From Planctomycetales bacterium (GTDB lineage Bacteria > Planctomycetota > Planctomycetia > Pirellulales > Pirellulaceae), in contig JAGQOY010000014.1 of assembly GCA_020427005.1 (NCBI GenBank), positions 1 to 64,000 on the forward strand: a DNA stretch of 64,000 nt, read 5' to 3'. Below the pieces are notes generated by a model. The model made no database searches, was not told where the DNA came from, and worked only from the letters and a program-made list of their open reading frames with translations. The position numbers and the translations under genes were made by a program. Of the stretch, positions 55,699 through 64,000 are shown in pieces; the stretch's first letter is position 1; every line of letters begins with the position of its first letter.

Positions 55699-56394
55699 CT
55701 AGGATTCACCATTATGTCCTTTCCTTCCGTCTGTTTTGCTTAGCGAGGATGCGATCCTGATCAATTCGAAGTTAACTTCCTCGCTGCATTCGCCTTCCAA
55801 ATAGGAGATCAATTGCAACAAATCGTTTCGTCTGGGTTTCAACTGCCTTTCGACGGCCCTCTGATTAAGCTCATAGATCCATAGGTAAGTAAAGTACACA
55901 ACAATTCCAGGAAAAAAAGTCAGAAGGATGGCACCCCACCAACTACCTGTCATTTTCCAAGAACTGTGCACAAAGAAGGCAGCGATCGAAATCGAGGGCG
56001 GAAGCAAATACCACCAGAAAACGTTTCGCAGTAACCAAATTTGGTGTTCGACTTCAGTCAGTGATTCCTTCAACTGGATCAACCATGGTTCGCCAGATTC
56101 TCTTGGAAGTTGCGGATGAAGTCGTCGATCCGTCACCATGAAGCCTGCAATCCATACCAGAACAGGTATGGTCAAATACCACGTCCAGGGAGATGACATT
56201 AATATGCCCATAGTGATCCAGATCGGGATCAAGACCAGCGCAACGCTAACCTCGCGAACGTCCCGCCAAAAAATCATTGAACGAAACGCGTCGTTTGAAT
56301 TCTGAACCTCCCTCGCAACCAGGTCAGCATCGAAAGTGACCTTTACGAGTGATGATTCGGTTTTCCAAGCCTGCTGAAATCTATCGAGACTCAT
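55699..56394 (-). CDS. Four-helix membrane protein, probable anti-sigma partner
   Basis: The 231-residue product starts at the ATG at 56394 (MSLDRFQQAWKTESSLVKVT), 14 bases inside the end of the sigma gene, in another frame; the ATG at 56508 would overlap it by over 120 bases. A cytoplasmic N-terminus of about 50 residues (FDADLVAREVQNSNDAFRSM) is followed by four transmembrane helices (SVALVLIPIWITMGILM, YLTIPVLVWIAGFMV, VFWWYLLPPSISIAAFF, ILLTFFPGIVVYFTYLW) and a charged tail. No zinc motif is present. Translational overlap with an ECF gene is the only functional hint. Confidence 0.75.
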   Translation of the reverse strand: MSLDRFQQAWKTESSLVKVTFDADLVAREVQNSNDAFRSMIFWRDVREVSVALVLIPIWITMGILMSSPWTWYLTIPVLVWIAGFMVTDRRLHPQLPRESGEPWLIQLKESLTEVEHQIWLLRNVFWWYLLPPSISIAAFFVHSSWKMTGSWWGAILLTFFPGIVVYFTYLWIYELNQRAVERQLKPRRNDLLQLISYLEGECSEEVNFELIRIASSLSKTDGRKGHNGES

Positions 56395-56998
56395 CGTCTT
56401 GGCCCTCGAAAGGTTTTGCGTCAAGAAGTGCGGCGAGCTTTTTTTTCGCTCGACTGAGTCGAACGCCGACATTGCTTTCCGAAATACCCAGAACGCTAGC
56501 CATTTCACGATAACTCAATTCGTCCAAATACAACAGAACTAAAGCCACGTCTGCTTGAGGCAGTTGGTGAATCGCTTTGTAAAGTCGCGTTACCAGTTCT
56601 TTTTGCGCAAGGATTTTGGAGGAATCAGTGGGTTCGGAAACGAGCATCTGTACGTCGAGCATCGGTTTCTGATGCAAGCGACGCGGGCGGTCCTTGCGAT
56701 GCCAATTTAACGACGTATGCAATGCGACTCGATAAAACCAAGTGGCCGGGCTCGCCTGTCCTCCAAAATTTGGCAATGAACGCCACGCTTGGAGCAGTAT
56801 TTCCTGTGCCAGATCCTGACAGTCTTCCGAGGTCAGCGTGTAGGCACGCGCGACCTTGAGCACGGATGAGCCATGCTCCTCCAGCCATTTAGCGAATATC
56901 GTCTTGGGATCTTCTTCAAGCACTCGTGGTCCCTGCTCAATGACTCCACACAATGCGTAGTTGGCTGCTTCAAGAATATTGGTACCGCGTTTAGGCAA
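56381..56998 (-). CDS. ECF RNA polymerase sigma factor
   Basis: The 205-residue product starts at 56998 (MPKRGTNILEAANYALCGVI). A shorter start near 56910 (after the first 30 residues) is possible since the first part is not sigma-like. Region 2: VLKVARAYTLTSEDCQDLAQ, EILLQAWRSLPNF and SPATWFYRVALHTSLNWHR. Region 4: LPQADVALVLLYLDELSYRE, MASVLGISESNVGVRLSRAK. The 3' end overlaps the membrane-partner gene (56394) by 14 bases. It is the third ECF/membrane-protein pair in the window and the only one on the minus strand. Confidence 0.9.
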   Translation of the reverse strand: MPKRGTNILEAANYALCGVIEQGPRVLEEDPKTIFAKWLEEHGSSVLKVARAYTLTSEDCQDLAQEILLQAWRSLPNFGGQASPATWFYRVALHTSLNWHRKDRPRRLHQKPMLDVQMLVSEPTDSSKILAQKELVTRLYKAIHQLPQADVALVLLYLDELSYREMASVLGISESNVGVRLSRAKKKLAALLDAKPFEGQDDESR

Positions 56999-57600
56999 GT
57001 TCTTACACCTATTTCAAACTTCCATCGAGATTTTTCCAACTCGGCGTCATAGAACAGTCCATTTCGATCGGCAAACAAACTAATTGTACGATTGATAAGT
57101 GGCGAGTCGACTAGCGGCTCATGAGGCTTCTTGCAGCCACTGCGATGAGGCCTACTTGGTCGAAATTGAGGCGCATTCATGTGTTTCTGGGCATAGCAAG
57201 GCTACGTAGTCTTGTCGGCTGGTCGCAATCGTTTGGGAGGCTAGCAACAATCCTATTTGTTTTGATGTGAGCAACTATCCGTCCGCACTCTGTAACTCAA
57301 CGGCCTAGTCCGAGCGACTATTGACATGACCGCGTGGGCGTGAACCTTTGGTACACCGCACGTCTCTAAATAGGAATCGCTACAATGGGACATGGCCCGT
57401 CCGTGGGACTTCGTGGCAACTTCCGCATTAGCCTATGAAGCTGAAGAGCTCGTTGCTATGTCTCTTTCCCCGGACGGGACTTTCTGAGCCAGTTCCGTAG
57501 CGGCACGAGTCTACGAGTCGGTTTGAGTCGAGTAATTGAACGGGTAATCAGAGATCTTGCGAGCTCGTGATCTTATCCAAAACTGGAATTTGAACCTAAT
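56999..57600. other. Intergenic upstream of the VWA operon; no gene supported
   Basis: Short frames are not protein-like. Both the ECF gene (minus) and the VWA gene (plus) must have promoters here. Small hairpins are seen, such as GCCCGTCCGTGGG near 57395. I found no tRNA-like Y RNA by eye, although such RNAs often sit beside Ro60 genes. Confidence 0.4.
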
Positions 57601-59121
57601 ATGCCCTATAGCGCTGAACATTACGAGCAATTGCGCGAAAGAAGTGAGCGCGAGGACATCGTCATGTTCATCAACACTTGTTTCGCGGCCACGGGGCAGA
57701 ACGAATATTACAACGATCGATACACGGATTCGGTTTCCATTGATTTCTTGCATCAGTATGTACTGGCCAACTATCGGACTGTTTATGCTCGAGTGCTATC
57801 TGTAGGCATCAACCATTTCAGTCAAGCCCTGATTATTCGAAATTTGCTGCAATCGGGTGCACCCACTGACCACGCAAGTCGAATCGAAGAGGGACGACTC
57901 ATCGAGGTGAGTTTGCGACAATTACCTGCAAATCGTGTTTTTAAGTTATTTGCAAGGTTGCGTACCGATTCGATTAACAATCGGCGTACACGAGCGGTCG
58001 TGAGGGAATATTTGCGGCATCAACAATCAAAGTCGTTCTTTTTCGTGAAGTATCGTAACAAGCTTCGTACTGCTGTACGTCATGCCCATGCAGACGTCAG
58101 TGGAGAGACGGCTCGATTCTTGTTTTCGCTCAAAGAGTCCAAGCAGTTTCAAGATCCGCTTTACGATGCATTCTTGCGAGCCCACTTTTCCAAGCAAGCC
58201 GTTTTCGAATTGCCGTTTACTGTGGCTGAAGGTTTGGCAGCGCGTCATGGAATTAGACGCGATGAGTTCCTGCGCAAAATTGGGCCGATGATGACCCGTA
58301 CAGAGAAATTGCGCCTTCAAAACGCCGCCAACCGAACGAACAAAGTCGCGATGGAATTCGATTTGAGTGCTGCACCTTTGACAGGACTAGCATTGTACAT
58401 TTTGTCGTTGCCATTGGAGCAACGCAAACAGAGAGCCGAAGAGTATCATGCTGCACTGTTCGCGGCTGCGAACCGAGTGGCACAACGATCTTCGTTGAAG
58501 GCAGAGAAAACGGCGGCCGTGATGGATCGCAGCCGTTCGACTTGGGGTACCAGAGAGCGGCGCAGACGTCCCTTGGCGATTGCCGTTGCCATGCATTACT
58601 TGTTGTCAAGCGTGTCAGCGGAGTTCCGCTCGTTTTGGTCTCCGGCACACGGTGATAAGCCCAGTGAATACAGTCCACATGAATACGCATTTTTGGTGGA
58701 CGCGGGAGGGCAAACCGACCTGGCGACTCCCTTGCTCAATGCGATCGCTTGGAGGCCAAATGAAATCGTTATCGTATCGGACGGTTACGAAAACTCACCA
58801 ACTGGCGCGGTGAACCAGATTGTGTGTGCCTACCGTGAACGGCTGCAGACAAAGCATCCAATTAGTTTCATTCACACAAATCCCGTATTCGATGCAGAGC
58901 ATTTTTCACCGAAGCGGCTTGGAGATGCGGTGCTGACGATCGGATTGCGTGATGCCGAGGATTTATCGGCCTCTATGCGATTTGCGAAGTTTGCAGCTGG
59001 AGAGGCAACCCAAGCGGAGCTTGAGACTTTTCTTAGCCATTCCGCTGAGACTTACATCGGACTGGCTTCCAACAGGGAGAGTCCCGTTGCGTCTTCGGAG
59101 ACGGATCAAAATGAAGCTTGA
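57601..59121 (+). CDS. VWA-domain protein of TROVE/Ro60-like shape
   Basis: The 506-residue product starts at 57601 (MPYSAEHYEQLRERSEREDI); the ribosome-binding site is weak. Residues 1-295 are helical (HEAT-like) and rich in basic residues, as in TROVE proteins (FVKYRNKLRTAVRHAHADV). Residues 300-470 are a von Willebrand A domain with a complete MIDAS: DRSRS (Asp309, Ser311, Ser313), Thr372 in GGQTDLATPLL and Asp394 in IVSDGYEN. Total length and layout match Ro60, a ring that binds misfolded and Y RNAs. Strict TROVE residues cannot be checked by eye, so RNA binding is inferred. The next gene overlaps by 11 bases and encodes an ARPP-like/Fis-HTH protein, so the two products very likely act together. 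Confidence 0.8.
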   Translation: MPYSAEHYEQLRERSEREDIVMFINTCFAATGQNEYYNDRYTDSVSIDFLHQYVLANYRTVYARVLSVGINHFSQALIIRNLLQSGAPTDHASRIEEGRLIEVSLRQLPANRVFKLFARLRTDSINNRRTRAVVREYLRHQQSKSFFFVKYRNKLRTAVRHAHADVSGETARFLFSLKESKQFQDPLYDAFLRAHFSKQAVFELPFTVAEGLAARHGIRRDEFLRKIGPMMTRTEKLRLQNAANRTNKVAMEFDLSAAPLTGLALYILSLPLEQRKQRAEEYHAALFAAANRVAQRSSLKAEKTAAVMDRSRSTWGTRERRRRPLAIAVAMHYLLSSVSAEFRSFWSPAHGDKPSEYSPHEYAFLVDAGGQTDLATPLLNAIAWRPNEIVIVSDGYENSPTGAVNQIVCAYRERLQTKHPISFIHTNPVFDAEHFSPKRLGDAVLTIGLRDAEDLSASMRFAKFAAGEATQAELETFLSHSAETYIGLASNRESPVASSETDQNEA

Positions 59122-60265
59122 GAACCTGTCGCTAGAAGGGCTTTCATTTTCGGCACCGCAGGTTTTGGGGGGCGTGCGCCTAGTGCCGCTTGTGCGCGAT
59201 ACTTTCCGTGAAGATCTGCGTTTGTCGCGGCGCGCATACGGAGAAGATGTGGCCCTGGTTTCAGTCAATCCGAAGATTACGTACATGGGTTACGTTCCAC
59301 ACGGACTAGTGGCAAACTGGACCAATGATGGAAGTGCTGTATTTGGGACACAGTTCGAAACTGCAAAAACTCATCGAGATGGCAAGTCATTCAATGGTTG
59401 GATAACTGCGCGAGGCCTGTTGCGAATGGCGCGACGTGAGCATAGGAATCAACTCCGATTCTTGCCGCTGCATGTTGCCATGGAAGGATTTCTGGCTTCA
59501 CATTTTGGAGGCCCATCGATCGCTTGGACTGAGTACTCGAAGCAAGTGAAGCGATCGGGTTTAAGTCCGCGAGTTGAGGCAGTTTTACCGGGCCGGGCAA
59601 TTGTCGGTCTGGAAGACGCACTGCGTCTATTTGAGATACACCACAACCAAGTAGGCCTGTTGTTGTTTGTCGCAGACTCACTTGCATCTGTTTTTGTAGT
59701 GCCGCATCCAGAGGATTATAAAGCGTTGCACCATACGCTTATATCGGATTTTTATGGTGACTTGATTTGGCACCATGGACTATTCGCCACTGAAAATGAA
59801 GTGCATCCAACGCCAATTGACTCTTCTAACATTGCGACCTTGAAAGATCTACGCAGAGAAATAGACCAACTTCGCTTGCGATGGGCTGACTTGAGTACTT
59901 CCATGGCGCCAAGCTTATTCGAACGTAAACTTAATCAGCATCGAGTTTATCGTTTTAAGCCGTTTTCGTTGAAAAGATTCATCACCGACCTAGATCCTAA
60001 CGAGGAAAACTTCATCGGTGAGATGATTCTTAGTGACGATGGTGCATTGCAGTATCTCAAAACCTACCGGTTGTCCGCTGCCCAAACTAGACGAGCCTAT
60101 TTGCTGAAGATGTTGGCGGCAACTGACTGGAATCTGGACGCATGTGCTACATTGTTAGCTTGCCGAAAGAGCGAACTCGTAATGCGGCTCGAGAAAGCCG
60201 GATTTGGATATCTACTTCACCAACATGTACTCGATAGTGCGCGTTCAAAGGAGCGAAAGTTTTAA
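59111..60265 (+). CDS. ARPP-like protein with C-terminal Fis-type helix-turn-helix
   Basis: The 384-residue product starts at the ATG at 59111, overlapping the VWA gene's end (ATGAAGCTTGA). The first 250 residues (MKLENLSLEGLSFSAPQVLG, GGVRLVPLVRDTFREDLRLS, LPGRAIVGLEDALRLFEIHH) resemble the ARPP-type domains described in predicted bacterial RNA-repair or conflict contexts; that identification is tentative. The end (about 325-370) is a Fis-like HTH: AYLLKMLAATDWNLDACATL then CRKSELVMRLEKAGFGYLL. No catalytic motif is obvious. A DNA-binding tail on a VWA-coupled protein suggests a regulator or sensor of the VWA partner's RNA. Confidence 0.72.
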   Translation: MKLENLSLEGLSFSAPQVLGGVRLVPLVRDTFREDLRLSRRAYGEDVALVSVNPKITYMGYVPHGLVANWTNDGSAVFGTQFETAKTHRDGKSFNGWITARGLLRMARREHRNQLRFLPLHVAMEGFLASHFGGPSIAWTEYSKQVKRSGLSPRVEAVLPGRAIVGLEDALRLFEIHHNQVGLLLFVADSLASVFVVPHPEDYKALHHTLISDFYGDLIWHHGLFATENEVHPTPIDSSNIATLKDLRREIDQLRLRWADLSTSMAPSLFERKLNQHRVYRFKPFSLKRFITDLDPNEENFIGEMILSDDGALQYLKTYRLSAAQTRRAYLLKMLAATDWNLDACATLLACRKSELVMRLEKAGFGYLLHQHVLDSARSKERKF

Positions 60266-60407
60266 GGTCACGCCAAGATCGCAAAGAAATAGTCTGGAAA
60301 AACGGATATTTACTCCGGTGCTCGCTGCTTGCGAATCTCAATTGATAAGAGGTAGGATGATGCGTATGTCGTTGCGATGCGGGTTCTGTATCAATCCTTT
60401 GGGATAG

Positions 60408-60917
60408 ATGGATATGAACGAAATAATAGTGCTAGGAAAACTGGTGCGGTTCCAGCACGAGATATTGGACGTAGCCGTATCGAACATCAGAGATACGTTA
60501 TGGGTTGTACCTACTCAGCACCTCTTCCTTATACGGCAGATCGATGTTGTACCACCCTTGATGTTGGGTAGTAATCCGAATTATTCGGGAGGAGGTTCTG
60601 GGGTTGGATATCCAAGGCTATCGACGCTATGCTTTGACCGAGGCCATAAGCCTCACAATTTCCCGCTCAATTTAACCTTGCTCCATGAAATTGGACATAT
60701 ATTGGATGAGCACTATGGAGCGCTCGTGAACCTGCCGCGGGAGCATCAAGCTACACTTAGGGCAATTGGGATTCCTGCCGGTGCTAGAACTCATGGTGAT
60801 GGTGAGCACTACGCTATTGCTTATCAGCAAGTCATCGTGGGAACCGCTTCGGCTGCGGTTAGAACAGCGGTTTTTGCAAGCAGGCCATTTGAAGGTGTGG
60901 ACACAATACATCGTTGA
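60408..60917 (+). CDS. Small zincin-type metallopeptidase-like protein
   Basis: The 169-residue product starts at 60408 (MDMNEIIVLGKLVRFQHEIL) or at 60414. LLHEIGHILDEHYG contains HEIGH at 93-97, a zinc-binding HExxH site, and GEHYAIAYQQVI near 133 may supply the third ligand. It has no signal peptide, so it is cytoplasmic or exported by a non-classical route. It is 142 bases after the ARPP-like gene on the same strand and could be the last gene of that operon or a separate unit. The family is not recognised beyond the zincin motif. Confidence 0.75.
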   Translation: MDMNEIIVLGKLVRFQHEILDVAVSNIRDTLWVVPTQHLFLIRQIDVVPPLMLGSNPNYSGGGSGVGYPRLSTLCFDRGHKPHNFPLNLTLLHEIGHILDEHYGALVNLPREHQATLRAIGIPAGARTHGDGEHYAIAYQQVIVGTASAAVRTAVFASRPFEGVDTIHR

Positions 60918-60971
60918 GTAAGAAGGAGTTCTTACCCAGTTGCAGGACCAATTCAAATGAAGTTATACACT

Positions 60972-61019
60972 GTGGCTAATTGACGCCGTGGCTAACTAAC
61001 GCGGTGGCCAACTGTCCCC
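60972..61019. repeat. Three imperfect 16-base tandem repeats
   Basis: GTGGCTAATTGACGCC, GTGGCTAACTAACGCG and GTGGCCAACTGTCCCC follow each other without gap between the metallopeptidase stop and the convergent tadC stop. CTGTCC then pairs with GGACAG-like sequence at about 61032-61039. It could act as a transcription end for the two convergent genes. Confidence 0.65.
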
Positions 61020-61060
61020 AGTAATTGGCCGGACACAGTAGAGTAAGTACTTGCAGTGGC

Positions 61061-62044
61061 TTAATTGCCTGGACTACCGGACATGGCTGGGAACATTTCG
61101 CGAGCCATTTGAATTCCAGCAGGTCCGACCAGTACGACGAAAATTCCGGGGAATATGAAAAGCACGAGTGGGAAGATCAGTTTGACGGCTGTTTTAGCGG
61201 CTTTTTCTTCTGCGATCTGTTGTCTTTTGGTTCGCATTGCGTCACTTTGGACCCGTAGGGCAGTGGCGACACTGGAACCAAACTTGTCGGCTTGAATGAG
61301 AATGGATGCTAGGGCACGCAAATCGTCGACGCCTGTTCGCTGGCCGAGATCTTGAAGTACTTGATTTCTGGCTCGCCCCATTTGTAGGTGGAGGTTGCAT
61401 AGTCCAAACTCGTCGGCAATGACGCGGTAGGTCTTCTTCATTTCTTCGGCAACTCGTCGCATGCCTTGGTCCAACCCCAAGCCTGCTTCAACGCAGACGA
61501 CAAGCAAGTCGAGTGCGTCTGGAAGCCCACGGAAGATTTGGTCTTTACGTCGTCGTCGCAGGAACTCTAGTCCTAGAATTGGTACGTAGAAACCTATGGC
61601 ACCGACTAGTAACATACGTAGCAAGGCTGTTGTGGTAAAACCGTATAGGAACAACGAAACACCACCTCCCAAAACAACAAATAATAATGCCACCATAGCA
61701 CGCAACGACAGGTAAATCAGTGGCGCTGCTTCCCCACGAAAACCGGCTTCTGCTAGTCCTTGCCGCAGGGCCGACATTTCTTTTTCGTCTTTAGGTGTTA
61801 GCGGCTTGGCGAAAGTCGGCGAAGCCTTTTCTAATGCTCTTGCAAGAGTTTCGGAAGTTTTTTCCGTCTTGGCGTCGGCCCGCTTGCGGCGAGGATCACT
61901 TAGTTCTTGCAGGCGTTGTTCGGCTCGTGCACGCTCATCTTCACCCATGAAGAATCCGAGCACCAGCCACGCCAGAGCTCCAATGCCGACGAAGACAGCA
62001 ATGGGAACAAGTACCGCAAAAGAAATGTTGAACGCTAATAGCAT
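61061..62044 (-). CDS. tadC: Tad/Flp pilus inner-membrane protein TadC
   Basis: The 327-residue product starts at 62044 (MLLAFNISFAVLVPIAVFVG). It is a type II secretion F-domain protein: LPDALDLLVVCVEAGLGLDQ then VAEEMKKTYRVIADEFGLCN, and DDLRALASILIQADKFGSSV, with transmembrane helices at both ends (IFPLVLFIFPGIFVVLVG). TadC and TadB form the membrane platform of the Flp/Tad pilus. The start is four bases after the tadB stop; the genes run CpaF-TadB-TadC. Confidence 0.93.
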   Translation of the reverse strand: MLLAFNISFAVLVPIAVFVGIGALAWLVLGFFMGEDERARAEQRLQELSDPRRKRADAKTEKTSETLARALEKASPTFAKPLTPKDEKEMSALRQGLAEAGFRGEAAPLIYLSLRAMVALLFVVLGGGVSLFLYGFTTTALLRMLLVGAIGFYVPILGLEFLRRRRKDQIFRGLPDALDLLVVCVEAGLGLDQGMRRVAEEMKKTYRVIADEFGLCNLHLQMGRARNQVLQDLGQRTGVDDLRALASILIQADKFGSSVATALRVQSDAMRTKRQQIAEEKAAKTAVKLIFPLVLFIFPGIFVVLVGPAGIQMAREMFPAMSGSPGN

Positions 62045-62048
62045 CGTT

Positions 62049-63014
62049 CTACACCTTGATGTTAATAATCTTGCGAATGACGAGTGCGCCTACCAATTGG
62101 AGGGCCAATGCTCCCGCGGAAAGTTTCCGTCCGGTGGGATCATTGAAAAGTACCATGGCGTAATCATGGTTGAGATACAGCATTACTAGGAAAAGGCCTG
62201 GTGGCAAAGCAAGCAACACAATCCCCGACAATCTACCTTCGCCTGTCAGAGCCTGGATTTGGCCAGCCAGCTTGAAACGCTCGCGGATAAGATGACCGAT
62301 CTTATCTAGAATTTCAGCTAAATCGCCCCCGGTTTGTCGTTGGAGGGTAACCGCAGTGGCGAAGAACCGCAGGTCGAGATTCGGCACCCGATTAGTCATT
62401 TCCTCCAGCGCTTCTTCGAACGAGATACCCAGGTTTTGTTCCTCAAATACTCTGCCGAACTCTTTGGCTAGAGGGTCCTGCATTTCACTTGCTACTAGGC
62501 TAAATCCCGCTGCCAGCGAGTGACCGGCTCGCAATGAACGGCTTAATAGCTCTAGTGCTTCGGGCAATTGCGAAGAGAACCTGGCCAGCCGCTTCTTGCG
62601 CTTCATGATCAACCATAAGAGTGGCAGCAAGGCCGGTACAATGGCAAAAACTGGCAACAACAACTTGGGAGTTGGAGTGGCTAAGCAAATTGCAGAGCCG
62701 ACAGCTGAGCAACCCACACAAATGGTCAAAAATTTTGAGCCCGACATTTTCACGTCGGCTTGAGCCATGATGTTTCGAACGTTACCGAGCCTCGACAGGA
62801 TTTCATCTGCTAAACTTTGAGAGTCTTCAAGTTTAGCTGCGAATAGAGCGGCCTGCTCTTTGACTAGAGTGGCTCCCTTTTTCTTATTCCCAGTGAGCGC
62901 GCTTAAACGATCTTCGGCCGTATTGTCGACAACTGGTTGCAGGAACATAGCTGCACCAGCCACGAGGGCCGTTACGCCCAAGCCAACCGATACGATGACG
63001 ATTAACTCAATCAT
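62049..63014 (-). CDS. tadB: Tad/Flp pilus inner-membrane protein TadB
   Basis: The 321-residue product starts at the ATG at 63014 (MIELIVIVSVGLGVTALVAG); a TTG at 63023 is an alternative. The F domain reads LPEALELLSRSLRAGHSLAA, GFSLVASEMQDPLAKEFGRV and VTLQRQTGGDLAEILDKIGH, with two N-terminal and one C-terminal hydrophobic segments. It is part of the Flp/Tad pilus platform together with TadC. It follows cpaF with a gap of about 77 bases. Confidence 0.93.
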   Translation of the reverse strand: MIELIVIVSVGLGVTALVAGAAMFLQPVVDNTAEDRLSALTGNKKKGATLVKEQAALFAAKLEDSQSLADEILSRLGNVRNIMAQADVKMSGSKFLTICVGCSAVGSAICLATPTPKLLLPVFAIVPALLPLLWLIMKRKKRLARFSSQLPEALELLSRSLRAGHSLAAGFSLVASEMQDPLAKEFGRVFEEQNLGISFEEALEEMTNRVPNLDLRFFATAVTLQRQTGGDLAEILDKIGHLIRERFKLAGQIQALTGEGRLSGIVLLALPPGLFLVMLYLNHDYAMVLFNDPTGRKLSAGALALQLVGALVIRKIINIKV

Positions 63015-63091
63015 TGGACTCAAATTCCCTACAAAGCTGTCGAGCTAACATGAGGGCGACACTCCACCCATTGAAACAACCCCGGTAATCG

Positions 63092-64000
63092 TTATGCATC
63101 CATAATGCGACGTTGACGGAAGGCACTGGCTGGCAGTCGAACACCAGCAGATTCCAAGCGGTGCATGAACGATGGGCGTACCCCCGTGCATTCGAAATGC
63201 CCAAAGGCTCGTCCTTCTTCGTCGATTCCGTCTTGAATAAAGCGATAGATGTCCTGCATCACCACTGTGTCCTGTTCCATGCCCGTAATTTCAGTGATAT
63301 GCGTGACCCGTCTAGGCCCGCCTTGCAAACGGTTTGCTTGAATGATCAAGTTCACGGCGCTGGATATTTGTTGGCGGATGGCTTTGATCGGTAGTTCAAA
63401 ACCAGACATCATCACCATCGTCTCGAGACGAGCCACACCATCGCGAGGGTTATTCGCGTGAATGGTTGTCAACGAGCCGTCGTGGCCCGTATTCATAGCT
63501 TGCAACATGTCGAGTGTTTCCCCACCCCGACATTCGCCGATGATGATTCGTTCCGGTCGCATCCGCAAAGCGTTCTTTACCAGATCGGTGGCAGTTACGG
63601 CACCATTTCCCTCGATGTTCGGGGGCCTTGTTTCCAACCGCACCACGTGGTCCTGCTGCAATTGCAGTTCGGCAGCATCTTCAATAGTGATGATGCGCTG
63701 ATCATTGGGAATGAAACTGCTAAGTGTGTTTAATAAAGTCGTTTTACCAGAACCTGTACCGCCACAGATGATCATATTTAATCGGGCTTTGATGCAGCCT
63801 TCCAAAAGCATGACCATTTCTGGCGTCAGTGCTTTGTAGTTCAGAAGGCCCTCCAGCTTGAGTGGATTGGAACCAAAACGTCGAATGGAGACAGCTGCAC
63901 CGTCCAATGCGAGAGGAGGAATAATGGCATTGACCCGCGAGCCATCTTCCAGTCGGGCATCCACCATGGGGCAAGTTTCATCGACTCGCCTACCCACTTT
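63092..64000 (-). CDS. cpaF: Tad/Flp pilus assembly ATPase CpaF/TadA (partial, 5' end outside window)
   Basis: The final 302 residues are seen; the frame is open to the window's edge ([20 protein letters not shown]). Walker [10 protein letters not shown], the Asp box [11 protein letters not shown], the His boxes ([20 protein letters not shown]) and [11 protein letters not shown] are all present. It hydrolyses ATP to drive Flp pilus extrusion. The last 25 residues are specific to this lineage. Complete proteins have about 450-480 residues, so about a third is missing. Confidence 0.95.
   Translation of the reverse strand, partial: KVGRRVDETCPMVDARLEDGSRVNAIIPPLALDGAAVSIRRFGSNPLKLEGLLNYKALTPEMVMLLEGCIKARLNMIICGGTGSGKTTLLNTLSSFIPNDQRIITIEDAAELQLQQDHVVRLETRPPNIEGNGAVTATDLVKNALRMRPERIIIGECRGGETLDMLQAMNTGHDGSLTTIHANNPRDGVARLETMVMMSGFELPIKAIRQQISSAVNLIIQANRLQGGPRRVTHITEITGMEQDTVVMQDIYRFIQDGIDEEGRAFGHFECTGVRPSFMHRLESAGVRLPASAFRQRRIMDA

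Noticed and set aside
60266..60407. Y RNA or tRNA-like structure beside the Ro60-like gene
   Set aside because: GGGTTCTG near 60380 does not fit the T-loop consensus and no acceptor-like stem pairs with it; a covariance search is needed.

Overview
The window looks like a chromosomal stretch from a planctomycete, most likely Pirellulaceae/Rhodopirellula-like. The clues are a giant surface protein with the LESRHLL type N-terminal motif, PEP-CTERM exported proteins, ECF sigma factors paired with membrane-anchored Ser/Thr kinases carrying WD40- or TPR-like tails, BlaI/M56 pairs with large extracytoplasmic fusions, a formylglycine sulfatase, moderate GC and low gene density. The genus is inferred; no rRNA or other marker gene is present.

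Layout. 1-7246 (minus): 5' part of a giant Ala/Ser/Thr-rich repeat protein that runs off the window. 8010-9390: decayed RTX-type surface protein fused to an IS1380-type transposase remnant. 9602-11157: two PEP-CTERM genes sharing a near-identical promoter and signal-peptide cassette, with a C-terminal fragment of a third. 11355-12000: two palindromic MITE-like elements. 12233-16516: ECF sigma factor plus WD40 Ser/Thr kinase. 16530-16890: broken four-helix-bundle gene. 17432-21129: multicopper oxidase and a PQQ-propeller protein. 22536-23581: broken tyrosine recombinase. 23809-27862: BlaI plus M56-WD40 sensor with a perfect palindromic operator. 28833-33289: remnant ECF sigma factor, TPR Ser/Thr kinase and two small paralogous TIG-like proteins, with a fragment of a deleted second kinase module between them. 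34065-35456: nonsense-riddled IS4-type transposase. 35492-41080: sulfatase, esterase-EEP fusion, CoA-binding protein and methyltransferase. 41350-43866: second BlaI/M56 pair, here fused to a secretin-like domain. 44561-49196: ECF sigma factor, membrane partner, exported protein and tandem trypsin-like protease. 49289-51677: long palindrome, decapitated kinase gene, and a DNA methyltransferase with a degenerate GIY-YIG-like tail. 52139-56998: two more ECF/membrane-partner pairs around a class C beta-lactamase-like hydrolase. 57601-60917: VWA (TROVE/Ro60-like) protein, ARPP-like protein with a Fis-type HTH, and a small HExxH protein. 61061-64000 (minus): tad pilus genes (CpaF, TadB, TadC).

Two themes stand out. 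The first is cell-surface sensing: three ECF/membrane-partner pairs, two ECF/kinase modules and two BlaI/M56 pairs each place a cytoplasmic regulator beside a membrane protein with a large domain on one side. The second is decay: at least seven genes carry frameshifts, in-frame stops or truncations, often beside insertion-sequence remnants or palindromic elements.

The best candidates for an undescribed system are the VWA/ARPP-like/metallopeptidase cluster (57601-60917) and the kinase plus small TIG-like protein module (29274-33289), which shows internal evidence of having been a tandem array.
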